Made by a program: the position numbers and the translations under genes
Shown: piece after piece, positions 54,605-61,479 of the stretch
Layout: each line of letters begins with the position of its first letter
Position numbering within the stretch: position 1 is the first letter of the stretch
The notes under the pieces: generated by a model
What the model saw: only the letters and a program-made list of their open reading frames with translations
Told to the model about the DNA's origin: nothing
Database searches by the model: none
Assembly (NCBI RefSeq): GCF_900112225.1
Contig: NZ_FOLD01000031.1
Span: 1-62,770 of the forward strand
Source of the DNA: Massilia yuzhufengensis
Lineage (GTDB): Bacteria; Pseudomonadota; Gammaproteobacteria; Burkholderiales; Burkholderiaceae_D
Direction of reading: 5' to 3'
DNA length: 62,770 nt

Positions 54605-55000
54605 TCAGCTTCTTGCGGCGGTGTGCTCGCGCACGGCCGCCAGCAGGCTGTCCTTGGAAAACGGTTTGGTGAGGTAAGCGGAAGCGCCGACCATCGCGCC
54701 GCGCGCGCGGTCGAACAGGCCGTCCTTGGACGACAGCATCAGCACCGGCGTCGCGTGGAAGCGCGCGCTTTTCTTGATGAGGGCGCAGGTCTGGTAGCCA
54801 TCCAGGCGCGGCATCAGGATGTCGCAAAATACCAGCGCGGGATGGTGGTCGTTGATCTTGGCCAGCGCATCGAAGCCATCGTCGGCCAGCACGACCTGGT
54901 AGCCTGCCTGGGTCAGGAAGATCTCGGCGGAGCGGCGGATCGTGCTGCTGTCGTCGATCACCATGATGGTCAGGCCGGTCGGTTGCGGCGATGTCGTCAT
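54605..55000 (-). CDS. pilG: Response regulator PilG
   Basis: A 131-residue single-domain CheY-like receiver: IMVIDDSSTIRRSAEIFL, phospho-Asp in LVFCDILMPRLDGYQ, LMLSSKDGLFDRARG, and YLTKPFSKD. First of the pilG-pilH-pilI-pilJ-chpA genes on the minus strand. In Pseudomonas it drives pilus extension through PilB and cAMP production. No strong ribosome site precedes the ATG. Confidence 0.9.
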   Translation of the reverse strand: MTTSPQPTGLTIMVIDDSSTIRRSAEIFLTQAGYQVVLADDGFDALAKINDHHPALVFCDILMPRLDGYQTCALIKKSARFHATPVLMLSSKDGLFDRARGAMVGASAYLTKPFSKDSLLAAVREHTAARS

Positions 55001-55132
55001 TTTCGTTTCACTTCAGCATGAAGCGCCACGATAGCACAGGCATTTCCCCTTGTGCGGGAAGTGTTGCAGCGTGTCAACTAGGCAAATTGACACTTTGGTT
55101 GACGTGGATTTAACTTAAATGCGTGCTCCGGT

Positions 55133-55167
55133 TGAACGCGCGGTCGGCAGAGCCGACCACCCTACAA
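55133..55167. repeat. GTAGGGTGGTCGGC palindromic repeat, locus 2
   Basis: TGAACGCGCGGTCGGC-AGA-GCCGACCACCCTACAA, nearly identical to one unit at 24911-24945 including flanks. Lies between rubredoxin and pilG and reaches the rubredoxin stop codon. Confidence 0.7.
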
Positions 55168-55356
55168 TTAAATCGCGGTCATCTCGAAGTCGTCCTTGCG
55201 GGCGCCGCATTCCGGACAGGTCCAGTTCATCGGCACATCGGCCCAGCGGGTGCCAGGTGCAATGCCGTCTTCCGGCGCGCCGGCTTCCTCGTCGTACACC
55301 CAGCCACAGATCAGGCACATCCAGGTTTGAAAAGCGGCTGTCGAATCGGTACTCAC
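55168..55356 (-). CDS. Rubredoxin
   Basis: A 62-residue electron carrier with two Cys pairs, WMCLICGWVYDEEAGAPEDG (CxxC) and NWTCPECGARKDDFEM (CxxC), which bind one iron. The MSTDSTAAFQT leader is short and soluble. Located 167 bases upstream of pilG on the same strand, with a repeat between them; rubredoxin next to pilG is a recurring order in betaproteobacteria. The partner oxidoreductase is not in the window. Confidence 0.93.
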   Translation of the reverse strand: MSTDSTAAFQTWMCLICGWVYDEEAGAPEDGIAPGTRWADVPMNWTCPECGARKDDFEMTAI

Positions 55357-55376
55357 AGTGTTATTCCTTATGTTAC

Positions 55377-55493
55377 GAACCTCGAAGAACCGTAGCGAGC
55401 GGCAGCAATGCTGGCCGAGACGCGCAGCTGTACGAGAGTACAGCGAGCATCGCAGGCCGGCAGTGCAAACGCGCAGTAGGTTATTCGAGGTTC
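55377..55493. repeat. 117-bp imperfect palindrome, possible structured element
   Basis: The outer arms GAACCTCGAAGAACC (55377-55391) and GGTTATTCGAGGTTC (55479-55493) pair over 14 of 15 bases; the centre is a perfect 7-bp hairpin GCTGTAC-GAGA-GTACAGC; the stretches between also pair in part (GCTGGCC with GGCCGGC). The whole element folds into one long hairpin. It lies in the gap between divergent rubredoxin and ThiD-like genes. Mobile miniature element, regulatory RNA and large bidirectional terminator are all possible. Confidence 0.6.
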
Positions 55494-55535
55494 CGTCTAG
55501 TAAAATGGAGAATCAGGTATCTTAATCCACCCGTC

Positions 55536-56348
55536 GTGCAAAACCAACCGTTACCCCTTATCCTGACTTTTGGCGTATCCGACCCGGTCGGCGCGCTCGG
55601 CGTGCAGGCCGACCTGGCCGTGTTCGCCGCGCATGGATGCCATGGGCTGTCCGCCATCGGCGGCATCCTGGTGGCCGACAGCGCGAAGGTCGAAAACCTG
55701 CATGAAGTCGACAGCGACTGGATGGCCGACCAGTCCCGCGTCCTGCTCGAGGACATGCCGGTGGCCGCTTTCAAGGTGGGCGCCGTGGCCAATGTGCTGC
55801 AGCTGGCGGCCATCGCCGAAATCGTGTCCGACTATCCGGACGCGCCGCTGATCCTCGATCCCTTCCTCACCGGCCTGCCCGATTCCGGCCTGGCCGACGA
55901 AGAGATGCTGTCGGCGATCCGCGCGATCCTGGCGCCGCAGACCACCGTGCTGATGCTGTCGCAGTCGGAACTGGGCCGCATGGCCGAGACCTGGCGCGAA
56001 GTCGGCGAGAACGACGGCGAAGGCACGCTGCTCGAAGACGTGGCCGAACTGACCAATGCCGGCTGCCAGTACGTGCTGGTGACCGGCACCCGCGACGAAT
56101 GCGGCGGCTGCTCCAACACCCTGTTCGACGCCGACGGCATCGTGGCGCAAGTCGAATGGAAGCACCTGCCCGGCCCTTTCCTCGGCGCCGGCAATACCTA
56201 TTCGGCCGCCTTCACCGCCCTGATGGCCTGCGGCATGGAAGCGCCCCAGGCGCTGTTTGCCGCGCAGGAGTACACCACCGGCGCGCTCGAACACGCCCAG
56301 CGCTTCGGCATGGGCAAGTTCATCCCCAATAAATTCTACCGTGGCTGA
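55536..56348 (+). CDS. ThiD-like kinase with altered active-site motifs
   Basis: A 270-residue ribokinase-fold protein resembling hydroxymethylpyrimidine (phosphate) kinase ThiD. The N-terminal motif GSDPSGGAG is changed to GVSDPVGALG (residues 13-22), and the C-terminal anion-hole motif, GTGC in ThiD and GAGD in sugar kinases, is GAGN (217-220). The catalytic Cys or Asp is thus replaced by Asn, so the ordinary kinase reaction is doubtful. The start is a GTG at 55536, set by family length. Followed 20 bases on by hemL, so coupling to haem synthesis is possible. Annotated ThiD homologues in this position are common in Burkholderiales. Confidence 0.8.
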   Translation: MQNQPLPLILTFGVSDPVGALGVQADLAVFAAHGCHGLSAIGGILVADSAKVENLHEVDSDWMADQSRVLLEDMPVAAFKVGAVANVLQLAAIAEIVSDYPDAPLILDPFLTGLPDSGLADEEMLSAIRAILAPQTTVLMLSQSELGRMAETWREVGENDGEGTLLEDVAELTNAGCQYVLVTGTRDECGGCSNTLFDADGIVAQVEWKHLPGPFLGAGNTYSAAFTALMACGMEAPQALFAAQEYTTGALEHAQRFGMGKFIPNKFYRG

Positions 56349-56367
56349 AAACGCCCGCCACCACACC

Positions 56368-57663
56368 ATGACCCAAGATTCGACCTCCAGGAACGACACC
56401 CTGTTCGCCCGCGCCCAGCAGACCACGCCCGGCGGCGTGAATTCGCCGGTGCGCGCCTTCCGTTCGGTGGGCGGCACGCCGCGCTTCATCACCCGCGCCG
56501 ACGGCCCGTATTTCTGGGACGCGGACGGCAAGCGCTACATCGACTACATCGGTTCCTGGGGCCCGGCCATCGTCGGCCACGCCCACCCGCAGGTGATCAA
56601 GGCGGTGCAGGATGCGGCGGCCAAGGGCCTGTCCTTCGGCGCCCCCACCGAGGGCGAGATCGAGATCGCCGAAGAGATCTGCAAGCTGGTGCCCTCGATC
56701 GAGCAGGTGCGCCTGGTCTCGTCGGGCACCGAAGCGACCATGAGCGCGCTGCGCCTGGCGCGCGGCGCCACGGGGCGCGACAAGATCGTCAAGTTCGAAG
56801 GCTGCTACCACGGCCACGCCGATTCGCTTCTGGTCAAGGCCGGCAGCGGCCTGCTCACCTTCGGCAATCCCACCTCGGCCGGGGTGCCGGAAGACTTCGT
56901 GAAGCACACCCTGGTCCTGGACTACAACAACGTGCCGCAGCTGGAAGACGCGTTCGAGTCGATGGGCGACACCATCGCCTGCGTGATCGTGGAGCCGGTG
57001 GCCGGCAACATGAACCTGATCCGCGCAACACCGGAATTCCTGCAGCGCATGCGCGAACTGTGCACCGAACATGGCGCCGTGCTGATCTTCGACGAAGTGA
57101 TGTGCGGCTTCCGCGTGGGCCTGGGCGGGGCGCAGGAAATGTACGGCATCAGCCCGGACCTGACCGCGCTGGGCAAGGTGATCGGCGGCGGCCTGCCGGT
57201 GGCGGCCTTCGGCGGGCGTGCGGAACTGATGCAGAAGATGGCGCCGCTGGGCCCCGTGTACCAGGCCGGCACGCTGTCGGGCAACCCGGTGGCCGTGGCC
57301 GCCGGCATGACCACCTTGAAGCTGGTGCAGGAACCGGGCTTCTACGAGAAACTGGGCGCGGCGGCCGAGCGCCTGGTGGCGGGCCTGACCGCAGCGGCGA
57401 AGGAAGCGGGGATCCCGTTCTGCGGCGACGCGGTGGGCGGCATGTTCGGCTTCTATTTCTCGAACAGCGTGCCGTCGACCTACGCCCAGATGATGGCGGG
57501 CGACAAGGAGCGCTTCAACCGCTTCTTCCACGGCATGCTGGATGAAGGCGTGTATTTTGCGCCGGCCATGTTCGAGGCGGGCTTCGTGTCGGCCCAGCAC
57601 AGCGACGCGGTGATCGACGAAACCATCGAGGCAGCGCGCCGGGTGTTCAAGCGTATCGGCTGA
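56368..57663 (+). CDS. hemL: Glutamate-1-semialdehyde 2,1-aminomutase
   Basis: A 431-residue PLP enzyme that makes 5-aminolevulinate for haem. Marks: TTPGGVNSPVRAFRSVGGTP near the start, SSGTEATMSALRLARG, FEGCYHGHADSLL, LIFDEVMCGFRVGLGGAQ and GKVIGGGLPVAAFGG with the PLP Lys in the ALGKVIGGG block. The ATG at 56368 is chosen; a GTG at 56341, overlapping the upstream stop, would add nine residues. A strong terminator follows. Confidence 0.95.
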   Translation: MTQDSTSRNDTLFARAQQTTPGGVNSPVRAFRSVGGTPRFITRADGPYFWDADGKRYIDYIGSWGPAIVGHAHPQVIKAVQDAAAKGLSFGAPTEGEIEIAEEICKLVPSIEQVRLVSSGTEATMSALRLARGATGRDKIVKFEGCYHGHADSLLVKAGSGLLTFGNPTSAGVPEDFVKHTLVLDYNNVPQLEDAFESMGDTIACVIVEPVAGNMNLIRATPEFLQRMRELCTEHGAVLIFDEVMCGFRVGLGGAQEMYGISPDLTALGKVIGGGLPVAAFGGRAELMQKMAPLGPVYQAGTLSGNPVAVAAGMTTLKLVQEPGFYEKLGAAAERLVAGLTAAAKEAGIPFCGDAVGGMFGFYFSNSVPSTYAQMMAGDKERFNRFFHGMLDEGVYFAPAMFEAGFVSAQHSDAVIDETIEAARRVFKRIG

Positions 57664-57681
57664 TCGGTCGAACCCTATGAC

Positions 57682-57714
57682 AACGGGCGGTGAAATAATA
57701 TTTCACCGCCCGTT
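57682..57714 (+). terminator. Perfect 15-bp hairpin terminator after hemL
   Basis: AACGGGCGGTGAAAT, loop AAT, exact complement, then TTCTATTT. It ends hemL and faces corA, which is convergent. The next 20 bases repeat the inner TGAAATATTATTTCA palindrome in flipped form (57720-57735). Confidence 0.8.
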
Positions 57715-57735
57715 TCTATTTGAAATATTATTTCA

Positions 57736-58701
57736 TCAACGCAGCCAGCCCCGGCGGCGGAAGTACCACAGCGGCGCAATGCCGCAGGTGATCATCAGTC
57801 CCACCGCGAACGGGTAGCCCAGCGTCCAGTTCAGTTCCGGGAACACGGTGAAGTTCATGCCGTAGATGCTCGCGATGAGCGTGGGCGGCAGGAAGGCGAC
57901 CGAGGCCACCGAGAAGATCTTGATGATCTTGTTCTGGTTGATGTTAATGAAACCGACGGTGGCGTCCATCAGGAAGTTCACCTTGTCGAACAGGAAGGAC
58001 GTGTGGCCGTCCAGCGATTCGATATCGCGCAGGATCTGGCGCGCTTCCTCGAACTGGTCGCTGTTGAGCAGGCGGCCGCGCATCAGGAAGCTGACCGCGC
58101 GCCGCGTGTCCATCATGTTGCGGCGGATCCGGCCGTTCAAGTCTTCCTCGTGCGCGATCGCATTCAGCGCGGCGGCCGCGTCCTGGTCGGTGAAGTCCTT
58201 TTGCAGCACGCGGGTCGAGACTTCTTCCAGCGCTTCATAGATGCCCTCGAGCGCATCGGCCGAATACTCGGCGTCGGTGGCATACAAATCCAGCAGCACG
58301 TCCATGTAGTCTTCGATCGAGCCGGGACGCGAGCGCGCGCGCAGGCGCACCAGGCGAAACACCGGCAAGTCGTCGTTATGCACCGAAAACAGGATTTTCC
58401 CGGACAGGATGAAAGCCACCGTCACCACCCGCGACGGGCCGTCTTCTTCTTCCAGCAGGAAGTCGGTGCGCAGGTGCAGGTCGCCGTTCTCGGCTTCGTA
58501 ATAGCGGGCCGAGGCCTCGATGTCCTGGACTTCGTCCTCGCCCGGCAGCGTCACGCCATAGGTGGTCTTGACCAGGATGCGTTCTTCATCGGTGGGGTCG
58601 GTCAGGTCGACCCAGACCGGCGCCACGTTTTCCAGGTCCTCGCGCGTGTCGACGCCTACCTGGTTCAGTCGGCCATTCTGTAGGACAAATACGTTGATCA
58701 T
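57736..58701 (-). CDS. corA: CorA-type magnesium/cobalt channel
   Basis: A 321-residue CorA protein. A large acidic N-terminal domain (about 1-260) ends in the long stalk helix; then IFSVASVAFLPPTLIASIYG runs into the signature GMNF with TVFPELNW as the pore loop, and the last membrane segment is FAVGLMITCGIAPLWYFRR. Two membrane segments as expected. Mg2+ uptake. Monocistronic, 104 bases downstream of which there is no link to mtgA beyond shared strand. Confidence 0.93.
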   Translation of the reverse strand: MINVFVLQNGRLNQVGVDTREDLENVAPVWVDLTDPTDEERILVKTTYGVTLPGEDEVQDIEASARYYEAENGDLHLRTDFLLEEEDGPSRVVTVAFILSGKILFSVHNDDLPVFRLVRLRARSRPGSIEDYMDVLLDLYATDAEYSADALEGIYEALEEVSTRVLQKDFTDQDAAAALNAIAHEEDLNGRIRRNMMDTRRAVSFLMRGRLLNSDQFEEARQILRDIESLDGHTSFLFDKVNFLMDATVGFININQNKIIKIFSVASVAFLPPTLIASIYGMNFTVFPELNWTLGYPFAVGLMITCGIAPLWYFRRRGWLR

Positions 58702-58805
58702 GCGCTATTTTCTCGGCCGGATTCGAAACTGACGCAAGTGTACTCGTTAGGCCCTTTCCCGGCCACCCCGTCACGACATTTTACTGCCCCAGGCCGGGGC
58801 GGCGC

Positions 58806-59552
58806 TCACGGCAGGTCGGCGAAGCGCATCCGGCGCTGGATCAGGGCGGTGCGGCGCGCGAGGTAGGAAGTGGAACGGTGCTTGTCGTAGTAGCGCGGGT
58901 TGGGCAGCATCACCGCCAGCCGCGCCGCCTGCGCGGGCGAGAGCTTGGCGCTTGATGTGCGGAAGTAGTGGCGCGCGGCCGCTTCGGCGCCGAACACGCC
59001 ACGGCCGTACTCGACCACGTTGAGGTAGACCTCGAGGATGCGGCGCTTGCTCATCACGGTTTCCAGCATGAAGGCGATCACCATTTCCTGCCCCTTGCGC
59101 AGGTAGCTGCGCGAACCGGACAGGAACAGGTTCTTGGCCAGCTGCTGGGTGATGGTGGAGCCGCCGCCCACCACCTTGCTGCGCCGGTTGTTGCGCTCGT
59201 AGGCCGCTTCCAGCGCTTCCCAATCCACCCCGCCGTGGGCGGCGAAGCGCGAATCTTCCGACGCCACCACGGCCCGCTTCAGGTTGACCGAGATGGCCTC
59301 GTAGGGCACCCACTGGTGCTTGAGCTTCGCGTCCGGGTTCGTTTCCCGCAGTTCCGACAGCTGCTGGCGCATGAAGCTGGTCGACGACGGGTCGACGTAC
59401 GCATACCAGCACACCATGAGGAAGAAGTAGAGCTGGACCAGCAACACCAGCAGGATGGGCCCGAGGATGATCCACTTGAACCAGCGGCGCGGCGCCTTGC
59501 CTGGCTTCGTGGCCTTGCGGGTGCTGCCCATCGTGGCGGTGGTGGTGCTCAT
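58806..59552 (-). CDS. mtgA: Monofunctional peptidoglycan glycosyltransferase
   Basis: A 248-residue GT51 enzyme that polymerises lipid II without a transpeptidase domain. One N-terminal membrane segment (WIILGPILLVLLVQLYFFLM), then the catalytic Glu in AVVASEDSRFAAHGGVDW, GGSTITQQLAKNLFLSGSRS, KGQEMVIAFMLE and RRILEVYLNVVEYGRGVFGA. The start overlaps the aroE stop (ATGA), so the genes are coupled; order tonB-aroE-mtgA. Confidence 0.93.
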   Translation of the reverse strand: MSTTTATMGSTRKATKPGKAPRRWFKWIILGPILLVLLVQLYFFLMVCWYAYVDPSSTSFMRQQLSELRETNPDAKLKHQWVPYEAISVNLKRAVVASEDSRFAAHGGVDWEALEAAYERNNRRSKVVGGGSTITQQLAKNLFLSGSRSYLRKGQEMVIAFMLETVMSKRRILEVYLNVVEYGRGVFGAEAAARHYFRTSSAKLSPAQAARLAVMLPNPRYYDKHRSTSYLARRTALIQRRMRFADLP

Positions 59553-60358
59553 GGTCGCATTGTCTTCAGGAGGTCGGCCGTGGCCGGACGCACGCCGCGC
59601 CAGATGGCGAAGGCTTCCGCGGCCTGCTCCACCAGCATGCCCAGGCCATCGCGCACGCTGGCGCCCTGGCCTGCCGCGAAGTCCATGAACACGGTCGCTT
59701 GATTTCCGTACATCATATCCAAAGCCAGCGTGTCCGGGCGAAAAACGCTGGCCGGCACCGGCGGCAGGTCGCCCGCCAGGCTGCTGGCGGTGGCGTTGAC
59801 GACGATGTCGAAGCTGCCGGCGATCTCGGAAAAACCGATGCCGCTGACCGGGATGCCGTACCCGCCGAAGTCGCGCGCCAGCGCGGCGGCGGTGGCCACG
59901 GTGCGGTTGGCGATGACGATCTCGCGCGGTCCCTCTTTCAGGAAGGGCAGCAGCGCCCCGCGCGCCGCGCCGCCGGCGCCGAGCAGCAGCACGCGCTTGT
60001 CCTTGATGGACACGCCGGCGTTGCGGGTGATGTCGGCCACCAGGCCGGGGCCGTCGGTATTGTCGCCGATGATCTCGCCGCCCTCGAACACCAGGGTGTT
60101 GACCGCGCCCGCGGCCTGCGCGCGCTCTTCCAGCCGGGTGCAGATGCGCGCCGCTTCCAGCTTGAACGGCAGCGTCACGTTGGCGCCGCGATAGCCTTCG
60201 GCGACCAGGCGCCGTATGGTGGCTTCAAAACCATCGAGCGGCGCCAGGCAGCGTTCATACACCAGTTCCTGGCCGGTCTGGGCCGCGTACACCGGGTGGA
60301 TCTCGGGGGATTTGCTGTGGGCGATGGGGTTGCCAATCACGCAGTATTTGTCGATCAT
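59549..60358 (-). CDS. aroE: Shikimate dehydrogenase (NADP+)
   Basis: A 269-residue enzyme of aromatic amino acid synthesis. Shikimate site: NPIAHSKSPEIH and NVTLPFK (catalytic Lys), NTDGPGLV (catalytic Asp). NADP site: LLLGAGGAARGALLPFL and ANRT (the Arg that selects NADP). The start at 60358 follows the family start MIDKYCVIGNPIAHSKSP and overlaps the tonB stop by ATGA. Confidence 0.95.
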   Translation of the reverse strand: MIDKYCVIGNPIAHSKSPEIHPVYAAQTGQELVYERCLAPLDGFEATIRRLVAEGYRGANVTLPFKLEAARICTRLEERAQAAGAVNTLVFEGGEIIGDNTDGPGLVADITRNAGVSIKDKRVLLLGAGGAARGALLPFLKEGPREIVIANRTVATAAALARDFGGYGIPVSGIGFSEIAGSFDIVVNATASSLAGDLPPVPASVFRPDTLALDMMYGNQATVFMDFAAGQGASVRDGLGMLVEQAAEAFAIWRGVRPATADLLKTMRP

Positions 60359-61239
60359 CCTTCGGTTCCGCGCAGTTCTGCCTGCATTTTTTCTTCGCGC
60401 GTGAAGCGGAAGCGCGTGATCACTTCCCACAAATCGTCCTTGCCGCGCGTGCGCATATTGGCCGGGAAGCCGCCAAAGGGCGCGGCGCGGCGCACGATCT
60501 GCAGGGCCGCCGCATCGAGCGCCCGGTTGCCCGAGCTTTGCTCGACGCGCGGGCCGCCGTCGCGCATATAGATGGTCCCGTCCTGGAAGATCGGGATGTA
60601 GACCACCAGTTCGCCGTACAGCTTCTTGCCGTTTTGCTGGGGGAAGTTGAGGGTGCCGACTTCCTCGACGCGCTTTTGCATCTCTTTATAGTAGAGCGCG
60701 TAGCCGACCTGGCGGGTGCTGGGCGTGATCTGGGTGCGCTTGGGACGCTTGTTCTCGTCCTCGATACGCTCCAGCACTTCGGCCGCCGTGCGCGAGATGG
60801 CGCGGGTGGTGTCGAAGGCGTCGGTCCCGGTGCGGGTGGGGTCGGGCTTGTCCTGTTCGGTCTTGGGCGGCGCGCTGAAGTTCGTTGCGCGGGCGCGGGT
60901 CAGGACGTTCTGCTGGTGCTGTTCGAGGTCGGCGATGCGGCGCTGCAGGGCCTTGATGCTCTCGCCGTTCTCGATCTTGCGCAGGTCAGGCAGCGGCGAG
61001 CGCGAACGGCCGGCGTCGGCGGTGCCGCCGCCTTCCAGGTTGGCCTGGGCCAGGGCGTCGGCCTTGGTGGGGGCGTTGGCATGCTTGGCATTGACCAGGA
61101 TGACTTCCAGCCCGGGATCGGCCGGCTGCTGCCGGAACGCATCCGGCGCCGCAAAGCGCACCGCCAGCAGCGCCCCGTGCGCGAGCACGGAGACGCCAAG
61201 GGCAATCATCAGGGGACGGTTATCTTGCAAATACTTCAC
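60355..61239 (-). CDS. TonB-like energy transducer
   Basis: A 294-residue protein with an N-terminal membrane anchor (PLMIALGVSVLAHGALLAV; the SxxxH-like S-V-L-A-H face contacts ExbB/ExbD) and a C-terminal TonB domain (about 185-285: LYGELVVYIPIFQDGTIYMR and GNRALDAAALQIVRRAAPFG). The usual Pro-rich spacer is replaced by an Ala/charged, partly coiled segment (about 85-120). No exbBD or receptor gene is near; it heads a tonB-aroE-mtgA transcript, a common betaproteobacterial arrangement. Confidence 0.85.
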   Translation of the reverse strand: MKYLQDNRPLMIALGVSVLAHGALLAVRFAAPDAFRQQPADPGLEVILVNAKHANAPTKADALAQANLEGGGTADAGRSRSPLPDLRKIENGESIKALQRRIADLEQHQQNVLTRARATNFSAPPKTEQDKPDPTRTGTDAFDTTRAISRTAAEVLERIEDENKRPKRTQITPSTRQVGYALYYKEMQKRVEEVGTLNFPQQNGKKLYGELVVYIPIFQDGTIYMRDGGPRVEQSSGNRALDAAALQIVRRAAPFGGFPANMRTRGKDDLWEVITRFRFTREEKMQAELRGTEG

Positions 61240-61333
61240 TGCGCGCGCCCGGGCGGGCTGTTGGATCTGGGAGCGGACATTCTAACCCGCAACGGATTGT
61301 GTGGGGGTGGAATAGCGTTCGAGGGTGCGGTGC

Positions 61334-61450
61334 GAACTTGGGTTCCGGCCTGCGCCGGTAGTCGTAGGCGCCAGTGGCGCGTACGACGGTGCATATCGTA
61401 GTGGCCAGCCCAAAGACCGTCGTCCCGGCGCAGGCCGGGACAATGCCACT
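61334..61450. repeat. BIME-like paired hairpin repeat, locus D (CTGC loop)
   Basis: GTTCCGGC-CTGC-GCCGGTAG (decayed outer pairs) at 61342-61361 and GTCCCGGC-GCAG-GCCGGGAC at 61422-61441, opposite in orientation. Between them GGCGCCAGTGGCGC gives one more small hairpin. Lies between the RNB gene's stop and the tonB start, both minus-strand. Confidence 0.75.
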
Positions 61451-61479
61451 ATTGTCCCGCCCAAGTTGACGTTAGCTAC

